Assembly (NCBI RefSeq): GCF_014202825.1 | Contig: NZ_JACHHP010000004.1 | Coordinates: 62,001-126,000 of the forward strand | DNA length: 64,000 nucleotides | Direction: 5' to 3' | Source: Chiayiivirga flava | GTDB lineage: Bacteria; Pseudomonadota; Gammaproteobacteria; Xanthomonadales; Xanthomonadaceae | Part shown: piece after piece, positions 44,026-53,616 of the stretch | How the letters are laid out: each line of letters begins with the position of its first letter | Position numbering within the stretch: the stretch's first letter is position 1 | Program-made: the position numbers and the translations under genes | Notes under the pieces: generated by a model | Databases searched by the model: none | Seen by the model: only the letters and a program-made list of their open reading frames with translations | Told to the model about the DNA's origin: nothing

Positions 44026-45474
44026 TCACGCCGCGTGCGCCATCGCGGCGCCGTCGTCCGGGGCCGCGGCCTGCGGCGCACCGAGCGGTGCGGCACCGAA
44101 CCAGTGCAGGTCCGCGGCGAGGGCCGCCACCTCGCCCAGCAGCAGCAGCGCAGGCGATTGCACCGCATGCGCCCGCGCCCGTGCCGGCAGGTCGGCCAGC
44201 GTGCCGAGCACGATGCGCTGGTCCGGCCGCGCGCCGTTTTCCACCAGCGCGAACGGCGTGCCCGGTGCGCGGCCGTGCGCGATCAGGCGTTCGCGCAGGG
44301 CCGCAAGGCCCGCCACGCCCATGTAGACGGCCAGTGTCTGCCGTTCCTGCGCCAGCGCCTGCCAATCGAGCGTGTCGAGCGAGGCCTTGCAGTGCGCGGT
44401 GACGAAGCGCACCGACTGCGCGTGGTCGCGGTGGGTGAGCGGCACGCCGGCGTGGGCGGCGCAGGCGAGCGCGGCCGTGATGCCGGGCACCACTTCGTAG
44501 TCGATGCCGTGCGCGCGCAGGTATTCGAGCTCCTCGCCGCCGCGGCCGAAGACGAACGGGTCGCCGCCCTTGAGCCGCACCACGCGCTTGCCGGCGTCCG
44601 CGTGTTCGCGCATCAGCGCGTGGATGGCGTCCTGCGCAGTGTGGTGATGGCCGGCCTGCTTGCCGGTTTCGATCAGTTCGGCGTCGCGCCGCGCCAGCGC
44701 GAGCACGGCGCGCGGCACCAGGCGATCGTGCAGGATCACGTCGGCGTCCTGCAGGCGGCGCTGGGCCTTGAGCGTGACCAGGCCCGGATCGCCCGGGCCG
44801 GCGCCGACGATCGACACGAAGCCGCGTGGCGCCGTGTCCGCCGCATCGAGCGCGCGCGCCAGCTCGGCCTCGGCCGCGTCCGGCCGCTGCTGGCGCAGGC
44901 GATCGGCCACCGCGCCGTGCTGCAGGGATTCCAGGAACCGCCGCCGCGTCGGCAGGTGCGGCAGGCGCGTGCGGATGCGCTCGCGCCAGCGTTGCAGCAG
45001 CGCTGCGAGCGGTGCGAGGGTGTCGTCGAGCATGGCCTCGATGCGCTCGCGCAGCTGCCGCGCGAGCACCGGCGCGGCGCCGCCGCTGGAGATGGCGATT
45101 TGCAGCGGGCTGCGGTCGATCACCGCCGGCACCTGCGCGCTGGACAGATCGGCGTCGTCGACAACGTTGATGTAGAGGTGCCGCGCCGCGGCGGCGGCGG
45201 CCACCGTCGCGTTGACGGCGCGATCGTCGGTGGCGGCGACGACCAGCCAGGCGCCATCGAGATGCTCGTCGGCAAAGTCGCGGGCACGCCAGGCGATGCG
45301 TCCTGCATCCACCCAGGCCTGCACGGCCGGGTGCAGTGCGCGGGCCACCACCTGCACGGCCGCGTCGCTGTCGAGCAGGGCGGCGATCTTGCGTCGCGCC
45401 ACCTCGCCGCCGCCCACCACCAGCACGGCGCGACCGCGCAGATCGAGGAACAGCGGGAACAGGCGGGAGGTCAT
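44026..45474 (-). CDS. cysG: Siroheme synthase CysG
   Basis: Protein of 482 residues with the full tri-functional layout: N-terminal NAD-binding precorrin-2 dehydrogenase/ferrochelatase ([51 protein letters not shown]) up to about residue 160. Then comes the uroporphyrinogen-III C-methyltransferase ([59 protein letters not shown]). Siroheme is the cofactor of sulfite reductase. Divergent from the CysB-like gene with a palindrome between. Confidence 0.95.
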   Translation of the reverse strand: MTSRLFPLFLDLRGRAVLVVGGGEVARRKIAALLDSDAAVQVVARALHPAVQAWVDAGRIAWRARDFADEHLDGAWLVVAATDDRAVNATVAAAAAARHLYINVVDDADLSSAQVPAVIDRSPLQIAISSGGAAPVLARQLRERIEAMLDDTLAPLAALLQRWRERIRTRLPHLPTRRRFLESLQHGAVADRLRQQRPDAAEAELARALDAADTAPRGFVSIVGAGPGDPGLVTLKAQRRLQDADVILHDRLVPRAVLALARRDAELIETGKQAGHHHTAQDAIHALMREHADAGKRVVRLKGGDPFVFGRGGEELEYLRAHGIDYEVVPGITAALACAAHAGVPLTHRDHAQSVRFVTAHCKASLDTLDWQALAQERQTLAVYMGVAGLAALRERLIAHGRAPGTPFALVENGARPDQRIVLGTLADLPARARAHAVQSPALLLLGEVAALAADLHWFGAAPLGAPQAAAPDDGAAMAHAA

Positions 45475-45551
45475 GCGGATGGGGCGGCGGCCGGACGGAT
45501 CACGATCCTGCGCGCCGCGCCGCGCCGCCGGAAATGGCCGCCCCGCACCTT

Positions 45552-45572
45552 CTTATGCCTTTCTGGCATAAG
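45552..45572. promoter_or_regulatory. Palindromic LysR-type box between cysG and the CysB-like gene
   Basis: CTTATGCC (45552-45559) - 5 bp - GGCATAAG (45565-45572): an 8-bp inverted repeat with the T-N11-A core of LysR regulators, 78 bp upstream of cysG and 110 bp upstream of the regulator gene. Likely CysB operator; also the most AT-rich point of the gap. Confidence 0.75.
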
Positions 45573-45647
45573 CTCGCCGTGCAGCCTTCTTGGACGCATC
45601 GCGACCGTCGGGCTAGCGTCCGCCCACCCACCCACCCAGCTTTTTTT

Positions 45648-45678
45648 CCGAATCCCGAATCCCGAATCCCGAATCCCG
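45648..45678. repeat. Tandem heptamer (CCCGAAT) array just before the CysB-like gene
   Basis: Four copies of CCCGAAT in a row ending 4 bp before the ATG at 45683, preceded by CCCA repeats and a run of seven T. It occupies the position where a ribosome-binding site should be. The unit is related to the heptamers at 11694-11788. Confidence 0.85.
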
Positions 45679-45682
45679 CCCC

Positions 45683-46666
45683 ATGACCCTGACCCAGCTG
45701 CGCTACCTCGTCGCCATCGCCGATTCGGGCCTCAACATCACCCTGGCGGCCGAGCGCGTGCACGCCACGCAACCGGGTCTGTCCAAACAGCTCAAGCAAC
45801 TCGAGGACGAGCTCGGCTTTCCGCTGTTCGCGCGCAAGGGGCGGAGCCTGGAATCGGTCACGCCGCCGGGCGTGGAGGTGATCGCGCGCGCGCGCCTGGT
45901 GCTCAACGAGGCCAACAACATCCGCGCGCTGGCCGCCAACCTGCGCCGCGAAAGCGTCGGCGAACTGTTCCTGAGCACCACCCACACCCAGGCGCGCTAC
46001 GTGCTGCCCGGCGCCATCGCGCGGCTCAAGCGCGCCTATCCCGACGTGAGCGTGCATCTCACGCCCACCGGCGAAGGCGAGGCGCTGGACGAGTTGGGCA
46101 AGGGCGCCGACGTGGCGCTGGTGAGCAGCTCCGGGCAGGCGCCGGGCGGCGGCATCGCGGTGCCGCTGTTCCGCTGGCAGCGCGTGGTGCTGGTGCAGAA
46201 CAGCCACCACCTCGCACGACTCGCGCGCGCGCCCACGCTGGCCGAGCTCGCCGACGAACCGCTGGTGAGCTACGAGTCCTCGCTCAAGCCCGAGTCCTCG
46301 CTGCGGCAGGCCTTCGCGCAGGCCGGGCTCACGCCGCGCATCGCGTTCACCGCGCGCGATGCCGACCTGATCAAGACCTACGTGCGCGCCGGGCTCGGGG
46401 TCGGGATTCTGGCCGAGATGGCGATCCTGCCGGAGGACGGCGCGGACCTCGCCACGCTGCCGGGCGATCCGCACTTTTCGAACTGCGTGGCCTGGGCCAT
46501 CCTGCCGCGCGAACGCGTGCCGCGCGACTACACGCTGGGCCTGCTGACCACGCTTGCGCCGCAGCTCGACCGGCGCGATCTGCGGCGTGCGCTGGAAGGG
46601 ACGTTCGAAGGGCCGTGGCCGGCGGCGCCGGACTGGCGGGCGCTGGTGGCGTCGCAGGGGGAGTGA
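45683..46666 (+). CDS. cysB: CysB-like LysR-family regulator
   Basis: Protein of 327 residues. N-terminal winged helix MTLTQLRYLVAIADSGLNITLAAERVHATQPGLSKQLKQLEDELGFPLFARKGRSLE is characteristic of CysB/Cbl (ASQPGLSK-type recognition helix). The inducer domain includes STTHTQARYVLPGAI, the signature region of CysB that binds N-acetylserine or sulfate. It probably controls the divergent cysG-cysK unit through the palindrome at 45552-45572. No Shine-Dalgarno is present; the upstream bases are the heptamer array. Confidence 0.9.
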   Translation: MTLTQLRYLVAIADSGLNITLAAERVHATQPGLSKQLKQLEDELGFPLFARKGRSLESVTPPGVEVIARARLVLNEANNIRALAANLRRESVGELFLSTTHTQARYVLPGAIARLKRAYPDVSVHLTPTGEGEALDELGKGADVALVSSSGQAPGGGIAVPLFRWQRVVLVQNSHHLARLARAPTLAELADEPLVSYESSLKPESSLRQAFAQAGLTPRIAFTARDADLIKTYVRAGLGVGILAEMAILPEDGADLATLPGDPHFSNCVAWAILPRERVPRDYTLGLLTTLAPQLDRRDLRRALEGTFEGPWPAAPDWRALVASQGE

Positions 46667-46711
46667 GGTAGTGTCTTGATCGGGGTGGTGGTCGGTGCGG
46701 GGAGGAAGAGC

Positions 46712-46932
46712 ACCCCCTTCCGGCTGTCGCCACCTTCCCCCGCGTTGCGGGAGAAGGATTCCGGTATGCGGCTGCGAGGCAATGCCGCCGCGTTGCAGGA
46801 GGATGGCACGAAGCAGCAACGCGATGCCCCGCGGCGGTGTGCGATGCAAACCAGCCCGGATATGCCGAAAACTGCAGCGGAGGAGTCCTTCTCCCGCGCA
46901 GCGGGGGAAGGTGGCGGCAGCCGGAAGGGGGT
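46712..46932. repeat. Long inverted repeat between cysB and the esterase gene
   Basis: Left arm 46712-46758 (ACCCCCTTCCGGCTGTCGCCACC then TTCCCCCGC-GTTGC-GGGAGAAGGA) and right arm 46886-46932, its reverse complement. Same family as 16794-16989. It fills most of the 357-bp gap, which has no separate gene. Confidence 0.85.
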
Positions 46933-47023
46933 CGGCCGCGACAGCGTCCGAAGTCCCGGATCCAGCCATCTCCGGCTCGCCTGTGTTTTCATAGCGGTCT
47001 TTCTCTTCGCGAGCTCCCGCACC

Positions 47024-47704
47024 ATGGCCCAGGCCTTCGACGGCATCGAACTCACCACCGGCGACACCCCCGCGTGGGCTGTGATCTGGCTGCACGGCCT
47101 CGGCGCCGACGGGCACGACTTCGAGCCGATCGTGCCGCAGTTCGCGCGGCGCGACTGGCCGGCGATCCGGTTCGTCTTTCCGCATGCGCCGATCCGCCCG
47201 GTGACCATCAACAACGGCGTGCGCATGCGTGCGTGGTACGACATCCTCGGGCTGGAAATCGCGCAGCGGCAGGATGTCGACGGCATCTACGCGTCGGTGA
47301 AGGCCGTCGATGCGCTGATCGCGCGCGAAGCGGCGCGCGGCATTCCGAGCGAACGCGTGATCCTCGCCGGATTCTCGCAGGGCGGCGCCATCGTGCTTGC
47401 GGCCGGCGTGCGGCATGCGCGGCCGCTGGGCGGCATCGTCGCGCTGTCCACCTACCTGCCGATGGCCGAGCGCACGGACGCGGAACGCAGCGAGGCCAAC
47501 CGCGCCGTGCCGATCTTCATGGGCCACGGCACGCAGGATCCGGTGGTGGGTGTGGCGCTCGGCCAGATGAGCCGCGACTACCTCGCCAACCTCGGCTACC
47601 GCGTGGACTGGTTCGACTACCCGATGCCGCATTCGGTCAGTCCGAAGGAAATCACCGACCTGGGCGACTGGCTCGGCGAGCGGTTCGCCGCCGCGGCGCC
47701 CTGA
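47024..47704 (+). CDS. Alpha/beta-hydrolase carboxylesterase (phospholipase/carboxylesterase family)
   Basis: Protein of 226 residues from ATG 47024. VIWLHGLGADGHDFEPIVPQ (oxyanion region), FPHAPIRPVTINNGVRMRAWYDI, nucleophile Ser118 in ILAGFSQGGAI, Asp in GTQDPVV and His in YPMPHSVSPKEI give a full catalytic triad of the family that hydrolyses short esters or thioesters. Directly upstream in frame is a hydrophobic stretch (LACVFIAVFLFASS, then TMAQA) that looks like a signal peptide but has no nearby start codon; see findings. Confidence 0.9.
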   Translation: MAQAFDGIELTTGDTPAWAVIWLHGLGADGHDFEPIVPQFARRDWPAIRFVFPHAPIRPVTINNGVRMRAWYDILGLEIAQRQDVDGIYASVKAVDALIAREAARGIPSERVILAGFSQGGAIVLAAGVRHARPLGGIVALSTYLPMAERTDAERSEANRAVPIFMGHGTQDPVVGVALGQMSRDYLANLGYRVDWFDYPMPHSVSPKEITDLGDWLGERFAAAAP

Positions 47705-47743
47705 GCGCTGCGCAACGGGCGCGACACCGGCTAGGCTGCACGC

Positions 47744-48808
47744 ATGTCCGGCACCGACGACAGCCCCGCCCCCGCCTGGTCCAGCGTGCGCCCGTGGCTG
47801 CCGGATTTCTGCCGGCTGCCGACGCTGTTCGGCGTGATGGTGGCGGTGGAAGTGGCCGTGCTCACCGCCGTGCTGATCCGCTTGCCGACCACGCCCGACG
47901 CGTGGGTGAACCTGTTCACCGCGAGCCTGTTCGCGCAATGGCTGGCATCGCTGTCGGTGGGTGCGCTGTGCCGCGTGCGCCCGTGGATCGACACCCAGCC
48001 GCTGCTGCGCGGCGTGGCGATCGCGCTGGCCATTCCGGTGCTGGTGGCGCTCGCGGGATCGAGCCTGGTGGTGATGATCGATCTTGCGCTCGGCGCGCAG
48101 TGGACCGTGCCGCGCGAGGACGCGGCGGCCTTCGTGCTGGTGTGCGGGGCGGTGGCGCTGCTGCTCGGCGCGGCGCTGCTGCGCTACTTCTACGTCAGCG
48201 AACAGTGGCGCACCCAGGTGGCCGCGCACGCCCAGGCGGAAGTGCGCGCGCTGCAGGCGCGCATCAAGCCGCACTTCCTGTTCAACAGCATGAACTCCAT
48301 CGCGAGCCTGGTGCGGCACGATCCGCGCACCGCCGAGCGCGCGATCGAGGATCTCGCCGACCTGTTCCGCGCCGCGCTCGGCGCCGGCCACGGCGAATCC
48401 ACGCTCGGCGAGGAGCTGCATCTGGCCGAACGCTACCTCTCGATCGAGCAACTGCGCCTCGGCGACCGGTTGCAGGTCGCGTGGACACTCGATGCCGACC
48501 TGCCGCGGGCGCTGCCGATGCCGCGCCTGATCGTGCAGCCGCTGGTGGAAAATGCGGTGATGCACGGCGTGGCACGGCTCGACGGCGGCGGCACGATCAC
48601 CATTGCGGCGCATGTCGACGGCCCCGTGCTGCGGCTGGACATACGCAATCCGTACCCGGCCGAGCGCAGCGGCCTGGACGGAGGCAACCGCCATGCGCAG
48701 GGAAGCATCGCGCAGCGCCTGCGGCACCGCTTCGGGCCGCTCGCGCATATGACGACCGATGCGCGCGACGGCTACTATGTGGCCACCCTGTGGCTGCCGC
48801 TCGACTGA
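47744..48808 (+). CDS. algZ: LytS/AlgZ-type sensor histidine kinase
   Basis: Protein of 354 residues. Four hydrophobic segments in the first 150 residues (about 28-46, 56-76, 88-112, 127-148), then the His_kinase domain: LQARIKPHFLFNSMNSIASLVR with the phospho-acceptor His177, and the ATPase part LIVQPLVENAVMHGVARLDGGGTI. The gene order algZ-algR-hemC is that of Pseudomonas (AlgZ/FimS controls type IV pili and alginate) and of Xanthomonadaceae. Confidence 0.9.
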   Translation: MSGTDDSPAPAWSSVRPWLPDFCRLPTLFGVMVAVEVAVLTAVLIRLPTTPDAWVNLFTASLFAQWLASLSVGALCRVRPWIDTQPLLRGVAIALAIPVLVALAGSSLVVMIDLALGAQWTVPREDAAAFVLVCGAVALLLGAALLRYFYVSEQWRTQVAAHAQAEVRALQARIKPHFLFNSMNSIASLVRHDPRTAERAIEDLADLFRAALGAGHGESTLGEELHLAERYLSIEQLRLGDRLQVAWTLDADLPRALPMPRLIVQPLVENAVMHGVARLDGGGTITIAAHVDGPVLRLDIRNPYPAERSGLDGGNRHAQGSIAQRLRHRFGPLAHMTTDARDGYYVATLWLPLD

Positions 48809-48848
48809 GCCCGCGCCGCATCCCCGCCCGCACGACGACCCACGCCGC

Positions 48849-49583
48849 ATGAAACTGCTCATTGCCGACGACGAACCGCTTGCCCGCCAGCGCCTGCGCG
48901 ACCTGCTCGCCGACCTCGGCGGACACGAGGTGCTGGGCGAGGCCGGCAACGGCCGCGAAGCCTGCGAACTGGCCGCGCACCTGCGCCCGGACGTGGTGCT
49001 GATCGACATCGCGATGCCGGTGCTCGACGGCCTCGAAGCCGCGCAGCACATCGGCACGCTCGACCCCGCGCCGGCCATCGTGTTCTGCACCGCCTACGAC
49101 GACCACGCGCTGGCCGCCTTCGACGCCAACGCGGTGGACTACCTGGTCAAGCCGATCCGCGCCGACCGGCTCGCCACCGCGCTCGAACGCGCGCGCCGCT
49201 TCACCTCCGACCGGCTGCGCGCGATCGGCGACGCGCTGCCGCAGAAGCCGCGCCGCACCCATCTGTCCGCGCGCCTGCGCGGCGAGTTGCGGCTGATCCC
49301 GGTGCGCGACATCCGCTACCTGCAGGCCGAGGAAAAATATGTGGTGGTGCACCACGCCGGCGGCGAGGATCTGGTGGAGGATTCGCTCAAGGCGCTGGAA
49401 ACCGAATTCTCCGAAACCTTCGTGCGCGTGCACCGCAATTGCCTGATCGCCTGCACCGAGCTCAAGGAACTGGGGCGCGATTCCCAGGGACGCGACCTCG
49501 TGCGCATGCGCAACGACACGCACGAAATCGAAGTCAGCCGCCGCTGCCTGCCGACCCTGCGCCAGCGGATGCGCCAGCTGTGA
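48849..49583 (+). CDS. algR: LytTR-type response regulator AlgR
   Basis: Protein of 244 residues. Receiver domain 1-120: [12 protein letters not shown], phospho-acceptor Asp53 in [13 protein letters not shown], and the Lys in YLVKPI. LytTR DNA-binding domain about 138-243: [47 protein letters not shown]. Pairs with the kinase encoded 40 bp upstream; hemC follows after 13 bp. Confidence 0.93.
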   Translation: MKLLIADDEPLARQRLRDLLADLGGHEVLGEAGNGREACELAAHLRPDVVLIDIAMPVLDGLEAAQHIGTLDPAPAIVFCTAYDDHALAAFDANAVDYLVKPIRADRLATALERARRFTSDRLRAIGDALPQKPRRTHLSARLRGELRLIPVRDIRYLQAEEKYVVVHHAGGEDLVEDSLKALETEFSETFVRVHRNCLIACTELKELGRDSQGRDLVRMRNDTHEIEVSRRCLPTLRQRMRQL

Positions 49584-49596
49584 CGGCGCAGCGCGC

Positions 49597-50511
49597 GTGA
49601 CGCCGTTGCGGATCGCCACGCGCAAGAGCGCGCTGGCCTTGTGGCAGACCGAACACGTCGCCGCGCGGTTGCGCGCCCTGCACCCGCAGCTGCAGGTGGA
49701 GCTGGTGCCGCTGTCCACGCGCGGCGACGAAGTGCTCGACCGCTCGCTCGCCACCATCGGCGGCAAGGGCCTGTTCCTCAAGGAACTGGAAGTGGCGATG
49801 CTGGACGGTGTCGCCGACATCGCCGTGCACTCGCTCAAGGACGTGCCGATGGAGCTCGATCCGCCGTTCGTGCTTGCGGCGGTGCTGGAACGGGCCGACC
49901 CGTTCGATGCGTTCGTTTCGAACGATCACGCATCCCTGGCGGCGTTGCCGCACGGCGCGCGCGTGGGCACGTCCTCGCTGCGGCGCCAGGCGCAGCTGCG
50001 CGCGCGGCGGCCGGATCTGGAACTCGTGGATCTGCGCGGCAACGTCAACACGCGCCTGGGCAAGCTCGACGCGGGGCAGTACGACGCCATCGTGCTCGCG
50101 TGCGCCGGCCTGCAGCGGCTGGGCCTGGACACGCGCATCCGCGAACGCCTCGTCGCCCCCGACTGGCTGCCGGCCGGCGCGCAGGGCGCGATCGCGATCG
50201 AATGCCGCGCCGGCGACAGCGCCACGCAGGCGCTCGTCGGCGCGCTCGAACACGAGGCCACGCGCCTCTGCGTGGAGACCGAGCGCGCGATGAACCGCCG
50301 CCTGCACGGCAGCTGCCAGGTGCCGATCGCCGCCTACTGCACGCTTGATGGCAGCACCCTGCATCTATCGGGCCTCGTCGGCGACGCCGCCAGCGGCCGC
50401 TGCGTGCGGGCCGAGGCCTCCGGTGCACGCAAGTCACCGACGGCGGTGGGAGAGGCGGTCGCGCAGCGCCTGCTCGACGCGGGCGCCGGCGCACTGCTGG
50501 CCGGCGGCTGA
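49597..50511 (+). CDS. hemC: Porphobilinogen deaminase (hydroxymethylbilane synthase)
   Basis: Protein of 304 residues, GTG start. [17 protein letters not shown], the catalytic Asp82 in [36 protein letters not shown] and Cys240 in [11 protein letters not shown], which carries the dipyrromethane cofactor, are all intact. It polymerises four porphobilinogens in tetrapyrrole synthesis, also supplying precursor for siroheme made by CysG nearby. Likely cotranscribed with algZ-algR. Confidence 0.96.
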   Translation: MTPLRIATRKSALALWQTEHVAARLRALHPQLQVELVPLSTRGDEVLDRSLATIGGKGLFLKELEVAMLDGVADIAVHSLKDVPMELDPPFVLAAVLERADPFDAFVSNDHASLAALPHGARVGTSSLRRQAQLRARRPDLELVDLRGNVNTRLGKLDAGQYDAIVLACAGLQRLGLDTRIRERLVAPDWLPAGAQGAIAIECRAGDSATQALVGALEHEATRLCVETERAMNRRLHGSCQVPIAAYCTLDGSTLHLSGLVGDAASGRCVRAEASGARKSPTAVGEAVAQRLLDAGAGALLAGG

Positions 50512-50527
50512 TCGCCGGCGGCGCGGC

Positions 50528-51292
50528 CTACTTGATGTTGTAGACGAGGTTCACCTTGGTGAGGGTGTCGGTCTTCTTCGTTGCCGGGCCGACCTCGGTG
50601 TTGTGCCGCACCTGCACGCCGGCCTTGAGCGCGAACGATTCGTTCATCGCCACCGAAATGCCGGTGTCGTTCTGGCCGAACGTGTTGTCGTCGCCGGACT
50701 CGACCAGGAAGGTGTTGTACAGCTCGGTGTTGTCGGTGAGCTTGTGCTTGAAGTCGAGCAGGCCGCGCGCGATGACGTCGTTTTCGGTCTCGCCGGTCTC
50801 CGCGCTCTTGGCGCGGCGGTAACCGGGACCGACTTCCGCGCTCAGCGTGGTGACCTCGTTCTTGATGAAGTTGTGGCCGTAGCCCATCGAGAACGTGGCC
50901 TGGCTTTCGAACGGCGCAAAGTCGTCGTTCTCGTAGCGCAGCGCCGCTACCCAGGAGCTGATCTCGTTGACCTTGATCGCGCTCGACGCGCCGGCCTCGT
51001 AGCGGTTGGCGGTGAGTTCGAAACGCTCCTCGGGGGTGCCGTCGCCGTCGAAATCGCCGCTGACCTCACCCTTGGAGCGCAGCACCGACAGATAGTAGTT
51101 GTGCTTCCACTCCGCGTCCTCGTTCTGGAACTGCAGCTTGCCGTTGAGATTGTCCGAGCGCGAGTTGCCGCGCGACAGCGCGAGGCCGAGCTCGCCGGTG
51201 CCGGTCCAGCCGGTGGGGGACGTTTCCTGCGCGGTGGCGGCAAACGGTGCGGAACACAGCAGCGCGATCGCGAGAGCGAGGGGCTTGGTCAT
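50528..51292 (-). CDS. DUF481 outer-membrane beta-barrel protein (YdiY-like)
   Basis: Protein of 254 residues with a signal peptide (cleavage near ATAQ). The rest alternates polar and aromatic residues (GTGELGLALSRGNSRSDNLNGKLQFQNEDAEWKHNYYLSVLRS ... YRRAKSAETGETENDVIARGLLDFKHKL), the DUF481 pattern, ending VNLVYNIK. A predicted 12-strand-type barrel of unknown cargo; E. coli YdiY is acid-induced. Convergent with hemC, 16 bp apart. Confidence 0.88.
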   Translation of the reverse strand: MTKPLALAIALLCSAPFAATAQETSPTGWTGTGELGLALSRGNSRSDNLNGKLQFQNEDAEWKHNYYLSVLRSKGEVSGDFDGDGTPEERFELTANRYEAGASSAIKVNEISSWVAALRYENDDFAPFESQATFSMGYGHNFIKNEVTTLSAEVGPGYRRAKSAETGETENDVIARGLLDFKHKLTDNTELYNTFLVESGDDNTFGQNDTGISVAMNESFALKAGVQVRHNTEVGPATKKTDTLTKVNLVYNIK

Positions 51293-51446
51293 GGAGATCT
51301 CCGGAGGACAGACAGCGGAAGGGCGCCGAAGGACGGGCAGCGAGGCCGGCGTGGCGCGCCGCGTATGCTAGGTGCAGGGCGGTGTGCGGGGGTGAATCCC
51401 CTGTGAACTCGGACCGATTGTGCGGCCATGCGCTGCCCGGCGCGCG

Positions 51447-52400
51447 TCAGGATTCGCCCGCGCGGTAGTAGAGCGCCACGGTATGGCGTGCCTGCGCGAA
51501 GAACAGCCAGCGCTCGACGAAGGCGCCGAGCAGGAACGTCGCTGCGGCCACCATCAGCGCAGGCAGCGACGCCGCGGGCCACAGCAGCGCCAGGGCCAAC
51601 GCCAGCGCCGGCAGCGCGAACGCGAGCAGCAGCACGAGGGTACGCAGGCGCGTCGCATGCTTGCGCGCGAGCACGAATCCCATCTCGCGCAGCAGGTAAT
51701 TGGTTTCGGTGTGCGGCGCCTCGAAACTGCGCACGGTGCCGAACGCACCCAGGCCCGTGGCGCGTTCGGCATCGCTGGCAAACGGCGCAGCGTCGGTGTC
51801 GCGCCAGTAGCGCAGCTTGAGCGCCAGCAAGGCAAGGCCGAGCAGCAGCACGGTCGCGCTCGCGCCGAGCGCATCGCGCGCGGGCACCATGCCGCGCAGT
51901 GCCAGCAGGAATCCCAGCATCCACGCGCCGCCGAGCAGCGAAAAGCCCAGATACCCGGGAACCACCCCGCGGTGGCGCCATGCGGCAACGGGCTTGAGCG
52001 AAGCGTAGATCATCGCGGTGCAGGCCACCGTGGCGAGCGCGAACAGAGCCGTCGCGCCGCCGGCGACCCGCGTCCACGCACCGTCGCCGCCGCGCCACAG
52101 CAGCGCGAACAGCAGCAGCGTCGGCGCATAACCGAGCACCGCCAGCACGCCTTCGCGCGAGAGCCACGAACTGCGCCACTGGCTGAAGGCGCGCCACGCG
52201 CGCAGCGGTTTTCCAAGATGCGCCACCGAGGCGAACAGGCCGACGGTGATCAGAGCCAGCGCCGTGCCGAACACCATCACCAGCAGCGTGCGGTCGGGCA
52301 CAAGCGGCGACCATGCGCAGCGCAGCCCGAACCAGGCGAGCATCCCGTAGCCGGTGCCCGACAGCGTGGTGAACAGGATGACCGACAGCGCAGGATGCAT
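51447..52400 (-). CDS. DmsC/SoeC-like membrane anchor of a molybdoenzyme
   Basis: Protein of 317 residues with about eight membrane segments (SVILFTTLSGTGYGMLAWFGL, LVMVFGTALALITVGLF, etc.) and the DmsC feature HLGKPLRAWRAFSQWRSSWLSREG near residue 60. It would anchor the catalytic and iron-sulfur subunits encoded upstream and exchange electrons with the quinone pool. Starts 6 bp after the YbjQ-like gene, so the two are coupled. Confidence 0.88.
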   Translation of the reverse strand: MHPALSVILFTTLSGTGYGMLAWFGLRCAWSPLVPDRTLLVMVFGTALALITVGLFASVAHLGKPLRAWRAFSQWRSSWLSREGVLAVLGYAPTLLLFALLWRGGDGAWTRVAGGATALFALATVACTAMIYASLKPVAAWRHRGVVPGYLGFSLLGGAWMLGFLLALRGMVPARDALGASATVLLLGLALLALKLRYWRDTDAAPFASDAERATGLGAFGTVRSFEAPHTETNYLLREMGFVLARKHATRLRTLVLLLAFALPALALALALLWPAASLPALMVAAATFLLGAFVERWLFFAQARHTVALYYRAGES

Positions 52401-52406
52401 CGTCGA

Positions 52407-52739
52407 TCAGGCGCCCGTCACGCGCACGGCGGTGCCGGACACCGACACCATCATCATCGCGCCGCCGTCCTGCAGCTGGATGGTCTGGTAGTCCAGATCC
52501 ACGCCGATCACGCCGTTCGCGCCGAGCCCGCGCGCCTGGTCGAGCATGTCTTCCATCGCCTCCTGCTTGGCGCGGCGCAGGACCTTTTCGTAGCTGCCGG
52601 AACGGCCGCCGAGCACGTCGCGGATGCCCGCGAAGAAATCCTTGAACACGTTCGCGCCGAGGATGGCTTCGCCGCTGACGAGGCCGAGGTACTTTTCGAC
52701 CGTGTGCGGCTGCACGGTGGAGGTGGTGGAGATCAGCAT
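52407..52739 (-). CDS. YbjQ family (UPF0145/DUF74) protein
   Basis: Protein of 110 residues; [54 protein letters not shown] and [19 protein letters not shown] are the family signature. These small pentameric proteins have been called heavy-metal binding, without firm function. Its place between the iron-sulfur subunit gene and the anchor gene of a molybdoenzyme is unusual. Confidence 0.9.
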   Translation of the reverse strand: MLISTTSTVQPHTVEKYLGLVSGEAILGANVFKDFFAGIRDVLGGRSGSYEKVLRRAKQEAMEDMLDQARGLGANGVIGVDLDYQTIQLQDGGAMMMVSVSGTAVRVTGA

Positions 52740-52797
52740 GATTGGGCTCCCGGTTGACCGATGACGTGTTCCGCAATGACGTTGGATTTGTCCTCAT

Positions 52798-52825
52798 CGT
52801 CATCCCGGCAAACGCCGGGATGACG
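52798..52825. repeat. REP-like hairpin (CGTCATCCCGGC...GCCGGGATGACG)
   Basis: 12-bp perfect stem with AAAC loop in the 115-bp gap between the iron-sulfur subunit and the YbjQ-like gene. Close to the elements at 33509 and 37109 with GGC in place of GCG. It may attenuate transcription between the two halves of the operon. Confidence 0.85.
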
Positions 52826-52854
52826 GAACTTCGAGGTGTCCACGCGACAACCGC

Positions 52855-53616
52855 TCACCGCGACAGCACCCGATCGAGCCAGCGCAGCACCGGCGGGAGC
52901 TTGGCCGGATCGAGCGCGTCGTCGCGCGGTGCCTCCGGCGTGCCGGTCGCACCGCGCCGCGGCCGTGGCGGCAGATACTTGTTGACCGGCCTGTAGCCGA
53001 GCTCCGGCATCAGGTCGACCCCGTCGCGTGCCGCGACGAGCTTCGACACGTCCGATTCGGGATCGCCCAGATCGCCGAAATGCCGCGCACGCGTGGGACA
53101 CGCCTGCACGCAGGCCGGTTCGCGTTCGGCCTCGGGCAGGTGGGTGTTGTAGATGCGGTCCACGCAGAGCGTGCATTTTTTCATCACGCCCTCGACCGCG
53201 CTGTACTCGCGCGCACCGTACGGGCACGCCCACGAACACAGCTTGCAGCCGATGCACTTGTCCTCGTCGACAAGCACGATGCCGTCCTCGGCACGTTTGT
53301 AGCTGGCGCCGGTGGGGCACACCGTGACGCAGGCCGGCGTCTCGCAGTGCAGGCACGACCGCGGGAAATGCACCGTCATCGCGGGCGTGTCCGGTGCGGC
53401 CGGTTCCACCTCGTAGCTGTGCACGCGGTTGAACCAGACGCCGAACGGCTCCTTGCCGTACGGGTCTTCGTCCGTCACCGGCCCGGCGACGCCGCCGGAG
53501 TTCCACTGCTTGCACGCGGTGGCGCAGGCGTGGCACCCGACACAGGTGTCGAGGTCGATGACGAGGCCGAGTTTTTTTGCGCCCGTCCGCGATGCGGGCG
53601 GCGGCAGCATCGTCAT
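52855..53616 (-). CDS. Four-cluster 4Fe-4S ferredoxin-type subunit (DmsB/SoeB-like)
   Basis: Protein of 253 residues. Four cysteine sets are visible: CVGCHACATAC (Cys25, 28, 31, 35), CLHCETPACVTVCP, CIGCKLCSWACPYG and CTLCVDRI with a later CVQACP. No signal peptide. It transfers electrons from the molybdenum subunit to the membrane anchor. Start overlaps the stop of the catalytic subunit gene (ATGA). Confidence 0.93.
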   Translation of the reverse strand: MTMLPPPASRTGAKKLGLVIDLDTCVGCHACATACKQWNSGGVAGPVTDEDPYGKEPFGVWFNRVHSYEVEPAAPDTPAMTVHFPRSCLHCETPACVTVCPTGASYKRAEDGIVLVDEDKCIGCKLCSWACPYGAREYSAVEGVMKKCTLCVDRIYNTHLPEAEREPACVQACPTRARHFGDLGDPESDVSKLVAARDGVDLMPELGYRPVNKYLPPRPRRGATGTPEAPRDDALDPAKLPPVLRWLDRVLSR

